NCBI RefSeq assembly: GCF_000687475.1
Contig: NC_057320.1
Location: 2,914,001-2,978,000, forward strand
Source of the DNA: Ustilaginoidea virens
Lineage: Eukaryota > Ascomycota > Sordariomycetes > Hypocreales > Clavicipitaceae
DNA: 64,000 bases
Reading direction: 5' to 3'
Under the pieces are notes generated by a model. That model was not told the origin of the DNA, ran no database searches, and saw only the letters and a list, made by a program, of their open reading frames with translations. Position numbers and translations under genes: made by a program. Of this stretch, positions 13,150 to 25,073 are shown piece by piece. The first letter of the stretch is position 1. Each line of letters opens with the position of its first letter.

Positions 13150-13364
13150 ATTTATTTATTTATTTTTTTTCCCCAATGCCAAGACATGCCGTTACTCAAA
13201 GAATAACGCAATCGTGAAACGTCCTAGCCGCGACTCCAACTAAATTAGCCCTGGCGATGTTTGCTGGCCTTGGCCTCATTCGTCCCACTCCAGCAACTGC
13301 TGCACTGGCAGTTGGCGCAAGGAAGAAGAGGGGCTTGCAATGACGAGAGCGTGTCCAGCAACAC
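12643..13364. other. Convergent 3' spacer
   Basis: It separates two convergent genes and holds G-runs at 12669-12692 and a (TC)n array near 13118-13144. No gene is supported, apart from a possible terminal exon of the LON gene near 13240-13320 on the minus strand. Confidence 0.5.
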
Positions 13365-15233
13365 TCACCATCTTGTCGTCTCCCACTCGGATATCCACAT
13401 GCAGCAAATCTTCAGTCGCTCACGGACACTGGACGTTGACAGTAGTCTGTACTTTTCCAGGTCCTTCACCGGCAGCATGCTGGCGAACCACCAGGGGAAG
13501 ATGGCTGGGTCGTTGGGGCACTCTCCGTATATGCTCAGCATTCGTGCGGTTAGCCAAGGAACGCTCTGCGACCGCATCCGGCCTACAAAATCCGTGGCCA
13601 GCTTCATGAGATTCTGCGTCGACATGGCTTGGAGGTCTGAAGCCGATGCAGCCGCTGGTCTTGCAGTGGCCGAGGCATCGTCCGCTCCAGGATCGGCACT
13701 GCGAGAGCCTTGCCCGCTGGCAGAGTCGTCTGAGCCACCGACACTGCCGACGCTAATGTCTGGCGCACGCCCTGCAGCAATGGCGGCGGCAACCTCGGCA
13801 GCCTCCATTGCTTCTTCCTCTTCCAGAGAAACGTCGTCGATCCGTTCCGTTTTGGCGACTGCGTACCCATCCAGCTCGCCATGCCGAAGGACTCGAAACC
13901 TGGTGAGGCCGACGGTTTCAATCAGACTGCGCCCGTCGGGATAGAATTGGGCGTTGATTATACGCAGCAACGTGCCGAGGCGGTGAAAGTGCCAGTCATC
14001 GGCATCGCGGGGCCGCTTTGGCAGGACCATGCCAAAAGTTCTATTTCCTTCCAATGCGCGGCGTATCATTAAGCGATATCGTGGTTCGAAAACATGAAGA
14101 AAAGTTGGCATAGCAGGGAAGGCGAGGGTGCAGACAAACAAGGGCAGATCCATGTCCTCGTGGCGCGCAGCCGTTTCCGAGGCGACGGCTTCCTCCCGAG
14201 CCAGCTTTTCATCCGGCCAGAACAATGCCACGAGCCTGGTGATGGCGTCACTTGAGGGACATGATTCTGGATTCATCAACGGGTTGATGGCCAGGGTCCT
14301 GCGGCACATGGGACATCGATGTGAGTGATCCAGGGTGCGATGCAGGCATGAGCGACAAAAGGTATGGCCGCAACCTGTGGTGAAGGCGTCGTGAAACAGG
14401 GCGTAGCACACCTGACAGTCCATCTCGTTGCGTATGGTGGACTGAATGAAGCGCAGGGACTTTGCATCGGAGTCGGGCAGGTTGGTTTGCATCGCCGTGG
14501 ACGACGTGTCGAGGTACGTCGCGTCCGACTGGATTGCCAGTTCTCCGCTGGCTGCAAGAGTCCACGTGGACACCAATCGTCCACCCGGGGAAGTTTTTGT
14601 TGTAAAATCGTCAGCGTGTGCGTTCCAGGGATATTTGAAGGCTATCGTCGTGTTCAAGCCCAGTTCCAGAGCTGCAACTTTGGCGCGGCTGATTTCCGCC
14701 TCGATGAGCTCGCCGGCTTTGTTCAAGACAACATTAAGCCCACAGTCACTCAGCGCGTGGACTTTCGAGCACTCCTCAAACGGACAACGAAAGCCTTGCA
14801 GTCGGTCGGGCACAGCGGGGTAGGTGATGCTGGGGCGGAGATGCGTTTCAGGGACGCAGGCCTTGCACATGGTCTTGCCACATGGAAGGGTGACGGGGTG
14901 CTTGAAGGGTTTCGAACAATGCGGGCATTGGAATAAGCGCACGATATGGCGTATATGCTCCGGCCTGAGCTCCCGATCACGGATCCTTGCGGACTCGTGG
15001 TCATGGTGGCTTTGAGTCAGAATGGTTTGGTTCTGCTCACGGCCAGGGTCAGGCTTATGGTCTTCCGATGACGTCTCATCTCGCGCAAGATGGCACTCGG
15101 CTGCGGTGGCACGGTCGAGGTGCTGAGCATTGCCTGTTGCGTTTTGAGAATCCGCATCCGCATCCGCATCCGCATCCGCATCCGCATCCGCATCGGATCT
15201 GGTCTGGGCCAGGGGAGGCTGCTCTGGTGACAT
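13365..15233 (-). CDS. RING-finger/LON-substrate-binding-domain protein (LONRF-like)
   Basis: Predicted E3 ubiquitin-ligase-like protein; substrates unknown. The frame gives 622 residues from the ATG at 15233. Order: an N-terminal (DA)n run near residues 14-28 from a hexanucleotide repeat; a first zinc-finger region FQCPHCSKPFKHPVTLPCGK (from about residue 101) continuing to MCKACVPE; a canonical C3HC4 RING CQVCYALF...GCGHTFCRSCLHR...CPMCR in the middle; then a LON N-terminal domain beginning DLPLFVCTLAFPAMPT with FEPRYRLMIRRAL. It lacks the AAA and protease domains of true Lon. The stop lies inside tg|gtgagt at 13365-13369, a perfect donor, so the real C-terminus may continue into a short exon downstream; I could not fix the acceptor. 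Confidence 0.9.
   Translation of the reverse strand: MSPEQPPLAQTRSDADADADADADADADSQNATGNAQHLDRATAAECHLARDETSSEDHKPDPGREQNQTILTQSHHDHESARIRDRELRPEHIRHIVRLFQCPHCSKPFKHPVTLPCGKTMCKACVPETHLRPSITYPAVPDRLQGFRCPFEECSKVHALSDCGLNVVLNKAGELIEAEISRAKVAALELGLNTTIAFKYPWNAHADDFTTKTSPGGRLVSTWTLAASGELAIQSDATYLDTSSTAMQTNLPDSDAKSLRFIQSTIRNEMDCQVCYALFHDAFTTGCGHTFCRSCLHRTLDHSHRCPMCRRTLAINPLMNPESCPSSDAITRLVALFWPDEKLAREEAVASETAARHEDMDLPLFVCTLAFPAMPTFLHVFEPRYRLMIRRALEGNRTFGMVLPKRPRDADDWHFHRLGTLLRIINAQFYPDGRSLIETVGLTRFRVLRHGELDGYAVAKTERIDDVSLEEEEAMEAAEVAAAIAAGRAPDISVGSVGGSDDSASGQGSRSADPGADDASATARPAAASASDLQAMSTQNLMKLATDFVGRMRSQSVPWLTARMLSIYGECPNDPAIFPWWFASMLPVKDLEKYRLLSTSSVRERLKICCMWISEWETTRW
15153..15192. repeat. Hexanucleotide repeat (ATCCGC)n within the LON/RING gene
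   Basis: About seven copies of a 6-bp unit, read on the minus strand as alternating Asp-Ala. Confidence 0.9.
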
Positions 15234-15647
15234 GAACGTCGAGAGCTGAGGCACATGCAGCCCTTTTTTTTCTTGTGTTTTCTTTCTGTGCTACCTCTTT
15301 CCTCTTTTCTCCTTTCACAATAATTGCGTTTGGCAAGCGAAAGGGGGGTGAAGAAAAGGCACAGAGGGCGCTGAGATGCGGACCCGTGAGTCAGGCACAG
15401 ATAACGGCCCTTTTGCTTAATCTTGGAAAAAGCTGGTACTGTCTCCGTCCCGTGCTTCTGCAGGTGGAAGGATGGAAAGGTCTGCGTGTTGCAAGCCGAG
15501 GCCCAAGGGCGCAGCCACGGCAAGTCAAGTCAGTAAGTACGCTGGGGACGCTGAGAATCTGGGCAACGGGTGCGATGATGTCTTATGGCGACGAGGGGAG
15601 CGAAAATCATACCATGTGCGTCAAGACGCAAACACGTCGCAGGACCA

Positions 15648-15699
<52 letters not shown>

Positions 15700-17532
15700 A
15701 TGTTGAAAAGCTGGCAGCTGACGGATTCTCCACTGCAACGGCGCGGGGAAAAGCAGACGGGCTGGGCATGGCCGTGTAGATATGCGTTGCGGGAAACGGA
15801 GGGCGAGAGGAAAACCGTTGACGTTGACGTTTGACGTTGGCGTTGGCGTTGACGTTGGCGTTGGCGTTGGCGTTGGCGCGCGGGAAGTTGGCATGGGCTG
15901 GGTGGGCTTTGGTGACTTTGGGCTGGCCGCTGCAACGGAAGTCAGACTGGAGTACTGGAGTCTGCAAGTAAAGTGGTGGGTGGGTTGAACCATCGTCATA
16001 CATTCCATTGAACGAGCCTGGGCGCCCCGTTTCTCCTTCAGCTCGACGGGCCGAAAAGTCCGTCGGGACCCCCTGAAGAGCGCAGAGGGCAGAGGGCAGA
16101 GCGCAGTTGAGTTGGATCGGTGGCTGGCCCCTTCATGTCCGTCATCCGTGGGACTGACTCACTTTGGTAGTCTGGAGGCTGCGAATCTGGACCAAAAATG
16201 AAACGGTCTGGTCGGTCGGCCGCCCCAACAAGCAAGCGAAGCGAACCTGGCTGGATTTGTTCTTCGTGCCGTGCTGGCCAGCCTGGCCTCCACATTTGAA
16301 TTTCTTATTCGCAGGCTCACTGGAAAGCAAGTCCGACTACGTCATACTTTTTGCTGCTCTTGCCCAACGTTGAAGGCAGGCAGGCAGGCATGAGCTTGCA
16401 CCTGCCTCCGTATTGCTGGCCACCCAAAGGGGAAAAAAAAGCAAAAAAAAAAAGCATCAAAACAAAACTAACTTACTTGTCTTTTTAGGAAAACAAGAAA
16501 AAAAAAAAAGAGACACATAGACATGGAGACCATCGTTAGCCTCGCGGCCGCAATGCAAACCAGAACAACCTTACTTTGCCACGACGGCTTTATTCTATCG
16601 ATAACCTCAATAACCTGCCCCGGCGGCCGAGACCCTGAAAGAGGCTGGCTGGGGGGCGCTTGCTTTGGTTGCCAACCCGCCCGGCGTGGGCTGGGCTTGG
16701 CTTGGCTTGGCTTGGCTTGGCTTGGCTTGAGAGCTTCAGCTGTGCTGTGCGGCTTCACCGTGCGGGCTTCCAGTCCGCGTGGTGGCCCCGCAGCGGGGGA
16801 AGCAAATTCCTAATGCTGCCTGCCTCTCATGCCCGCGATCCTCTCGTGCAAGACGTCATGTCCGTCATCGCCTGTTTCCCCGATCCATCGCGTCTGCGGC
16901 CCATCCATCCATCAATCCCAATCCATCGTTGCATCTTTGTCGATCCCGTGATGCATTTGGGCGTTTTGATGCTCGCCGCACATGCTCCTGCTGCCCTTGG
17001 GCTTTGCACCATTCCTTACCAGTGGCTCATTCTTCACCCCCCCCCCCCCCCCCCCCCCCCCCCTTTCCGGCAGGCAGGTAGCCATCAAGCATGGCGTCAC
17101 CACTAGTTTCCATCCATAGAGGCGGCTGGAGGCGGCTTGAAACGCGGCAACGCGGCAACGCGACAAACGGTCGAGAGAGTCAGTCGACCGTTTGTGGCAT
17201 GCTTTGGCATTTTGTGGCATTTTTGGTGGCCCAGACTGGGATGCGGCGTGGCCAATGACCGACCAATGATGGCGCCAGGTTGCTCAAAGGCAAAAGACGC
17301 AACGACTTGATATGCACATCGACGACGCCCTCCTCACACCCCTCTGGACGGGCCTTTATTCCGCTGGGGGCTTTGCTACGTCTTGCCTGTTATACAATCC
17401 ACGACTCCCGCAGTCCAACCTCGTTCGCTAAAAGAATTCCCAGAAGATTGACGCTTCTTTGGGCTGTCATGGCACCAGAAAAGCAATCCCGCTGTACGCT
17501 ACTACCAACTACCTAGCTAGCTCGAGGAGGCG
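15234..17532. other. Long intergenic spacer rich in microsatellites
   Basis: About 2.3 kb without a convincing gene. It has (CTG)n at 15651-15697, a (GTTGAC/GTTGGC)n hexamer array near 15818-15877, (CTTGG)n near 16695-16727, A-runs near 16431-16511 and a C-run of about 24 at 17037-17063. Open frames crossing it are repeat translations such as poly-Leu or poly-Ala. Confidence 0.55.
15651..15697. repeat. (CTG)n trinucleotide microsatellite
   Basis: About 15 uninterrupted CTG units in a spacer. Confidence 0.95.
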
Positions 17533-18830
17533 TTATCGGATGACGCCCCATCTGCCGCTCGACCTATTCCAGGTCAACCTACGACCGATATTGCCAAAGC
17601 AGACGCAGCTGCAAAATAGCACGCTCAATATCCAAACCCCGGTCTCGACAGCTTGCTGGTGGGCGAAACCGTCGAGCGTCCGCGCATCGCTGCCGAACCA
17701 GCCCGAGGCGTTTTGAGCCGGAAGGCCCGACGGTGCTGGCATAATCTCGGGATTCAAGCCCACGAGCAGAACCGACCCGGCCAAGCCCACGGCAGCCGAG
17801 AGAACGAATCCGGACTTGCTGCGGTCAATCAGCCACCAGAGTGTGGGATTCACCAGTGCCAGTGCCACGGATACCTGGAGGGTAGAAACCCAGGGGATTT
17901 TGCGCTGCGACACCCCGAGGTTAGCGAGGGTAATCGTGGGGGGGGGAAAGGGGGAGGGGGGTGTCGCCCTTCGATCGAGAGCAGCCGGCAAACCGCTCCT
18001 CTCTGATGCCGCTCAAGGCAAAAACTCACAATCGCAAACACGATGCCGACAAAGGCGCCAATGGCTCGCATCACCAGGGCCCAATCCGTGCCCGGTGCTG
18101 CGTCCTTGTTCCGTGCACTCTTTTCCGTGCCGCTGCCGAACACGCCCTCCCAAACTGTGTCGAACCAAGGCAGCAGAGATCCCAGGGCGACACCCGCGAC
18201 ACCCCAAGAGTTCAAGTACTTCCAGTTGCTCCCCGGCTTCATGATGCTATCGTCGCGCATGGGCGCAGTATGGTTCTGCTCGCTGTGCAGACGCGTGATC
18301 AGCACGCCGTATCCCAGGCCCAGGGCGAACAGCAGGGCGCCGCGGAGCAGCAGCGACAAAGCGGCCTCGGATGTAGATTGTGTCACGGCTGTGTCGGCCT
18401 TGGCGTAGGGGCCAAAGGACGAACACTGCGGTGGGACGTGGGACCGACCACGCATGAGCCTGTACGTAGCTTCATCGATACTGGGGCGCTGTATGGGCGT
18501 ACGCGCGCCGGTCCCCCAGGGTGTGTCAAGCTCCTCGTTGTCGTCCAAGAGGGATTCCCTTGTGTTGGCCGCCGCCTCGGAATAGATGCCCATCAAGGTC
18601 GAGGACGTCAGGTTCTTGAAGGATGGCGGCGAGATCAAGGAGGGTGGTATAGACTCTGAGCGATCGAGACTCGTGGTCAAGAGCCCCGAGCTTCGTTGAC
18701 CGTTTGGCTGACCGGACACGGACACGTGCTGATCCGCGCCGTCATCGTCTGGAGGCGTGACATTCGCCAAGTCGGCGTGGAAGGGACGACGGGGAATCGG
18801 TCGCACGACGGGCGGGCTGTCTTGGTCCAT
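17533..18830 (-). CDS. Insig-domain ER membrane protein
   Basis: Insig proteins are ER membrane sterol-response regulators that bind SCAP and/or HMG-CoA reductase; which partner applies here is not visible. Exons 18830-18030 and 17904-17533 give 390 residues with a phase-0 GT-AG intron of 125 bp. The start is the MDQDSPP Met; the region upstream has only His/Ala repeats from a (CACACG)n tract. Residues 1-190 are a Ser/Pro-rich cytosolic tail. About six hydrophobic helices follow: LLLRGALLFALGLGYGVLI, YLNSWGVAGVALGSLLPW (matching the family SWG...LPW block), ALVMRAIGAFVGIVFAI, VSVALALVNPTLWWLIDR, FVLSAAVGLAGSVLLVGL and TGVWILSVLFCSCVCFGNIG. It lies head-to-tail behind the ABCG gene. Confidence 0.9.
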
Positions 18831-21024
18831 TCTTTTTTGCGAGTTGAGTGAGTGTGCGTGTGCGTGCGCGTGTGTGTGTGAAACGGGACTATGTCGCAGC
18901 CAAGGGTGATGGTGAAATGCTGACGGACGTGCGAATGCCCCTTGGGACGGAAATAAGTGAGGCCTTTTGTCCTGCAGCGCGGTACTCGGCAAACGCGGCC
19001 CGGACTAGGTACCTTGGCAGTTCCTCGACCCAAGGTGGCAATGAAGAGCTGTTGGGAGATGTGAACCACGGAGCCAGAAGAGCTGGAGGAAGCGAAAACC
19101 GTGCGCCGGAGGGGGGGGGGGGCGGCAGTTCCTGTCCGGCGCGCAAAGCTCACTCAGCAGCAAGGGGGGCACGGGGTTCGCGGAAAGGGGTCGCCAGAAA
19201 ACCGCGTCGACAGGGTGACCCTGGTGATGCCAGCTCAAGGTCAATCAAAGCAAGCCTAGATGGAAAGCGAAAACGATGCAAAAAAAAGTCACGCAGCCGC
19301 GCTGACAACAGGCAGAGATGATGCCAACAGGACAGAAAATAAAAGAAGGAAAAAAATACGACGAAAGAGGATGACGAATGGAAAGAATGATGGGCCAGGG
19401 CACTGAAAAAAAAAAAAAAATCGAAAATCGAAAATCAAAAAGACTCAGAAGGCGATATCGAGTGGTCGGAACCGCGGGTCAAAGAAAGATTGGGGTCGTT
19501 CTGGACCATGGAATCCGACTGGATGGATCCGGCCTTTTGTTCCAGCTGGCGGCCTGTGGCCCTTGACTTTTTCTCTTTTTTTTTCTTTTCTTTTTTTTTT
19601 TTTTTTTTTTTTTTGTTCGCCTGGGGGCGGTGGCTCGCTCGCTCGGTCTCCCGGAGTTTCAGGATCCGCCCACAGGTGCAGTCATCCCGGTCGGCTCGCA
19701 CCAAGACGGAAAGGAAAGGACGAGACGCTTCGCGAAAGGGCCCAGACGGACGAGTTGTGTGTGGTTGGTTGGGCCGGGGCGGGCGCAGAAAGCAAGTTGC
19801 CAGTTCAGGGACTTTGTCGCCATCGCCACATGCCACATGCCACATGGGTGGGTTGGTTGCTGGTGCTACGGCTGGCTGGCTACGGCTGGCTGGCTACGGC
19901 TGCTGGCTGGTGCGGTTGTTCGTTCTGCGCCCCGCCTTTCTCGACCCATGTACTCCGAACGTACCCGGTACCGCGTGTTCGTACGACGTGGCTAGCCGCA
20001 GTGCCGGGCACCACCGCGCCGAGCAGTACACACTACCCACCGACACTGACAGGACAACCTCAGCAAAGGGGATCGTGGCACTGATTTCATGGTCACGGGA
20101 CCCAGGAAGCCCCCGCGTCTACGGGGCAGCTCTCGCAGTGATTGGCTCGGCTGCGAGGCTAGCTTCTGCTACAGAAAATACGACATGCATTAACGCGGGA
20201 CGCGGATCAACACAGTTGATGTCTTAGGTACCTATTGACCTGTTAAGGGTAGAGGCAGGGAGGGGTCCATTGCCTCCAGTCCTCTTCAACCGCTGCCACC
20301 TTGGACTCATGGTCAGAGGCCCACACCCCCCGGTCGCGGCCCCAGAGCCAGAGCGATGCGATGCGATGCGATGGGTGAAGAGGCGGGATTTCCCGCAGGC
20401 GAGAAACCTTAACCATGTCGGCAAAAATCCAGCTCAAGTCCAGCCAGAGTCATGTGAAAACAACCGTTCCCCGTCACCTGGGCCAACGCCTTGTCTAGGT
20501 ACAACATACCCAGGCGACATCCAATTCTGAACACAGCGGGAGGCCCTATGATCCATGCAGCAGCCTCGCATATCAGGCACAGCGCCAGATATAACAAGTA
20601 TATGGTCATTTCCCCCTCTTCTATGTAGCTCGTTATGATCATTATCTTCCTCGTCCAGCATCATTGTGCTGCCGCATTTCACAGGGACAACAAGAGGCCG
20701 CGCAGCCAGGCCGGCTCGCTCCACGGGATGCCTTCCCCCAGGCGCAGCTTTGGATCGGCAGCATTTGCAGATGCTGTCTTTTCTTGGTCCTTTTTTTTTT
20801 TTTTTTTTTTTTTTTTCTAGAATCAAGAACATTTTTCCAGAACCAAGACGAGAGTAGACCAAAAACAAAAAGAAGAAGAAGAAGAAGAAGAAGAAGAAGA
20901 AGAAGAAGAAGATGATGATGGTGATGGAAAGAAGAAGAAAAAGAAGAAGAAGAAGAAGAAAACATAGAGGTGCCATTTCCCCAGCTCGCTTCTACAATCA
21001 CACTGGCAGCTGCGGCGTGCAACT
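18831..21024. other. Intergenic spacer upstream of the Insig gene
   Basis: About 2.2 kb without a supported gene. It holds a GT-rich repeat at 18852-18880, A- and T-runs (19406-19420, 19567-19615, 20790-20817) and a (GAA)n tract at 20867-20962. Open frames here translate as Phe- or Lys-rich low-complexity sequence. Confidence 0.55.
20867..20962. repeat. (GAA)n purine tract
   Basis: Near-continuous GAA/AAG trinucleotides with a short GATGAT interruption, downstream of the ABCG stop. Confidence 0.9.
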
Positions 21025-23106
21025 CTACCCGCGCAGCTTCAACGCTACCCACGATGCGATGCGGTATCCAGCAATGATGGCGACCATGATGCCGACGTTG
21101 CGACCCGTCGTCTCGTCGGAATAGCCGTACTGGTCGAGCACGGCCTGGCCGGCAATCTTGCACTCGCGGGCCAGCGGCGACTCCAGCTTGCACCGGCAGC
21201 CGTCGCCGCACGAGTAGGTCCGGCGGGAAAACTCGTTGACCATCATGCCCTCAAAGACGTACTTTTGGTAGTCCCAGTAATGAAAGGCGTACTTGTAAAA
21301 GGGGTTCAGGATGGTGGGCGGCACCATGAACCCCCCGACGGACATCCACAGGCCGTTGGCGAAGGCGACGAGGGCCAGGGAGATGACGAAGCTCGGCACC
21401 AGCGACGTCACCAAGACGACGAGGGACTCGGCGGCCAGCAGGTCGAGGAAGAGCCACAGGATCCAGGTGAAGAAGGCGGCGGCGGTGGGCTGGAAGTTGG
21501 ACAGCCAGTACGACACGGCCGAGAAGACGAGGGACATGAGGAACAGGTAGGGCGCGCCGATGAGCAGGTTGGAGACGACGAGCTCGGCGGCGCCGTACAA
21601 GCCGTTGCGGCGGTCCTTGACGTACTGCAGGCGGTCCTCGAGGAAGGCAGGCACGTAGGCGACGGCCATGAAGGACATGAAGGCGGATCCGAAGAAGATG
21701 GCGTTGACCAAGGGCTGGATCGAGTCCTGGTGGGCGCCGAGGCGCACCCAGACCGTGCCCATCATGACGGCGAGGCCGGTGTACATGGCGAAACGCACGC
21801 CGTAGGCGACGACGTCGCGGTACGACTTGATGAAGGAGCGGCGCAGCAGGGTGAGGGTGACGCGCGCGCGAGAGGGGCCCCCGAGCTCGGCCAGGCTGAC
21901 GGCACGCCGGTCCGCTTCCGCCTCGGCGACAGCGGCCGCGGCGGCCGTCGACTGCGGCGAGGCGACCCACCGGGCGTGCAGGTCCGACAGCGTGCGGGAC
22001 GCCGAGACGGCGTCGTGGCTGAAGTCGGCATTGACGAGGTCGACGAGGAACTCGGCCGGGTTGACGTAGTTGGGCACGTCGACCCGCAGGTGCCGGTAGT
22101 GCGGCACGACGGCGGCCACGGGCCCAAAGTAGTGCGTCTGCCCGGCCGACAGGAGCGCCAGCTTGTCAAACAGGTTGAAGGTCGCGCTGGAGGGCTGGTG
22201 GATGGAGCAGAGGACGATGAGGCTGTGCTTCTTGGCCACGGCGCGCAGGTACTTGACGACTTCCCACGCGGCGGCCGAGTCGAGGCCGCTGGTGGGCTCG
22301 TCGAGGAAGAGGATCTTGGGGCCGGTGATGAGCTGGCTGGCCACGCCGACGCGGCGCTTCTGGCCGCCCGAGATGCCCTTGCGGAGCGGGGTGCCGATGA
22401 GGGTGTCGGCCTGGGCCGTGAGGCCGAAGGCGGCGAGGAGCGAGTCGATGCGGACAAGCCGTTCTTTCCGGGGGAGCGAGCTGCGTAAGGCGGATGCGCA
22501 TTGCACGGTTAGCACGAAGCCTTTTGCTGAGGAATCTATATGGGTGTGTGTCGACACTGGAAAGGAGGCGCGCGGGCGAGAAAGGCAAGCAGCTCACCTG
22601 GTGCTGGCCAGCCGCGACGAAAAATCCAGAGTCTCCCTGACGGTCAGAGACCCGATGAGGGCGTCTTCCTGCTCCACGAAGCAGGAGACCTGGCGGAAGG
22701 CCGACTCGGACAGCTGGGTCCCGTTGACGAGGACCCGGGCCTCGACGTGGACGTCGCCGGCGCCGGCAGGCCGTCTGGCCAGGACGTTGAGAAGGGTGGT
22801 TTTGCCCGAGCCCGAGGGGCCCATGAGGGCGCAAATCTCGCCTACAGCAAGCAGATGTTAAGATGGAAGCCCCAAGCGGCGGCGGGACCCGGCGGCGGGA
22901 CCCGGCGGCGGGACTCAGCAGCGGGACTCACCGGCGCCGACGACCCCGGCGGCATCGCGGACAATCTTCTTGGGCTTGTTGGATGCCCGATCCTTGACGG
23001 TGACGGTGACGCCGCGCCAGGAAATCGACCTGACGGTCGCGTTGCCGAGGTGCGCATCCGCCACGGCCTGCTGCTCGACGTCCGGGTGAGACTTTGCCGA
23101 AGCCAT
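21025..23106 (-). CDS. Half-size ABCG (WHITE-type) ABC transporter
   Basis: ATP-driven membrane exporter with NBD-TMD order; the substrate cannot be told. Three exons, 23106-22932, 22841-22598 and 22480-21025, give 624 residues. The introns (90 and 117 bp, GT-AG) restore the frame across conserved blocks, notably AGEICALMGPSGSGKTT. Walker A is at about residues 66-74, the signature ISGGQKRR at 176-183, Walker B ILFLDEPTSGLDS at 196-208 and the H-loop CSIHQPSS after it. Six membrane helices follow, with the ABCG-type YVKDRRNGLYGAAEL segment and a Cys-rich last external loop (SCGDGCRCKLESPLAREC). As a half transporter it must dimerise. The donor of intron 1 lies inside a 14-bp minisatellite. 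Confidence 0.94.
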
Positions 23107-25073
23107 GACGCTCCTTGCTTTTTGCGAACGATGCGCTCTTTTTTTTTTCTTCCTTCTTCCTCTTTTTTCTTTTCTTCTCTTTCCTTTCCTTTTCGGCTTC
23201 TTTGTTCGACGGGTGGCACTCGGTGTGATGCGTGTGTATTGCTCAGGCCAAGACCTTTCCGAGGGAGCGCGCGGGGTCCGAGTTATCAAGTTGTAAGCTG
23301 CAGCGCTTCCCACGACGATCCATTGACGAGAACACTCCCGAGGAAGGCGCGAGCCAGCAGCAGCAGCAGCACCAGCCTGCCCGCTTTCCGTTTTATCTAG
23401 TGTCACCCGCTTCATCCCGGCGGTGCGAGGGGTATTGATATTCACGCCGGGCAGCACGTGAGATTGCTGCTTACGACATCGGCAACCACGCCCGCCCGTG
23501 AGCAACAATATCGAATCAAGTCACGCATGCGGACGGGACGTGCTGTGCTGGTCGCCGAGGGCCCGGCCCCCGCGCGCGGATACAGTGCCCCGCACCGTGC
23601 ACCACCCCCCCCCCGGTCATGCCCCCAAAAAAAAAAAACAAAATCCCGACAACGCTGAGACAGTAGTACATATTTCACTGTAGATGCCCGCATGCCCGCA
23701 TTTGCCCGTTGACGGACGGCGCCCATTCCTCCGAGACCAACCGCTCGATGCAGCAATCCCAGCCCCGAGTCCAGCTGGCGCGCTGCTGCAGAGCGAGCCG
23801 CACTCCAGACTCCCGCGCGCTTGACGGCTTGACGGGATCCGTCGAACGTCTGGTCGCACCGGGCCCCCCAAACAGCCGGGACCCACAGCGCCAACTGCCC
23901 GCCGACTTGCTGCAGCTGCGCAGAGCTGACAACGGGTGCCTGCCTCGCCTCGACTTGCTGCAACCTGCAACCTGCAACCGCCGCACGCTGCTTCGCTGCA
24001 CGACATCATCAAAACCCACCAGCCACCAGATTTGCCTTGCCTTTGGCTTCTTCTCCGCCGTCCCTGTGTGTCTGGGTTGGCCTTTGGCTGTTCGTCCAAC
24101 GCTCGGGATTCCCCAGTTAGGGAGGGAGGCCCCCCCTCCCTCTCTGCAACTTTGGTCGCCGACGTGGGGACCGCCACCAAAACCCGCCGAGCGTGGTCTA
24201 CCGTCTGACCCCCCCCCCCGCCCCACACACAAAGCCGAACATCGACATCCCCCGACCCCCGACATCCCGACATCCCCCTTCGTCGCCCACACAAGCTGTT
24301 CCCCCCCCTTCCATACAACGCTAAACCACGGAAAAAGGCTGCCGAGTAATGTTCCGGCCGGCTAGGGAAGCCGGATCTACTGTCACATCGCCCAGATCCA
24401 CTGCAGTGCTAGGGCCAGGGCCGTAGGGCTGGAAACATGCGCCGTACGGAGTACTCCGTACATACTTGCCGATTAAACCCCCCCAGCCTTGTCGGCTGCC
24501 TGCGTCCGAGTACACCAAAGCTGGTTCCCCGACAGTCACCCCGCTCGTCAGCTCTCACAGGACACAGCAAAACATACATGGTCATGGGCGTGCATCTCTC
24601 GGTGATTACCTCCCATGACTCCCTCCATGGCTGGCTGGCTCCGTACCTTTGAGCTCTCTTTGCGGTTGACCGACTACCCTACCAACGGGAGCGTCATCGT
24701 CAGAACCAGGGCTACATAGGCCGCATGTCCACCTGCACTTCCACCCCGACGTTTTACACATTTGCATCATCTCTTCATTCTCCTCCCGTGCGCATCACGC
24801 ATCACGCATCTCGGCATCTCGGCTAGGGCAGATGGAAGACAGAACTGGCTCCGCTCCAACGCAAGACATCACAGCACACCTGGTACTCTTTCTCTATCCA
24901 TGTACTCATTTTCCGACACAAGCCAACTAGATAGATACAGTGCTCCTTAGGTATCCCATCCTCCAATTCCACAAGCGGCCCTCTATATTCCTCGGTTTGC
25001 TCGACTCTTCGGTCCCCTCGCCTTCACAGCGGATTAACCCCCCCACGCCACCCACCCACCCGGTGTCAAACCA
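23107..25073. other. Spacer between ABCG and Zn2Cys6 genes
   Basis: No gene is supported in about 2 kb. It is C/T-rich near the ABCG start (23138-23190) and contains C-runs near 24130-24220 and a 16-bp palindrome TACGGAGTACTCCGTA at 24445-24460. Open frames here have no recognisable domain. Confidence 0.5.

Noticed and set aside
15585..15779. Poly-Leu/poly-Cys/poly-Ala open frames
   Set aside because: They are three-frame translations of the (CTG)n microsatellite.
19490..20227. 245-codon plus-strand frame
   Set aside because: It starts in a T-run giving poly-Phe, has no recognisable domain and is overlapped by similar frames; no splice-supported model emerged.
21265..22488. 407-codon plus-strand frame across the ABCG gene
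   Set aside because: Antisense shadow of conserved ABC motifs; composition is biased and no domain is recognised.
23617..24365. Overlapping frames of 200 or more codons on both strands
   Set aside because: They are Gly/Arg- or Pro/Thr-rich mirror readings of GC-rich spacer and lack any conserved block.
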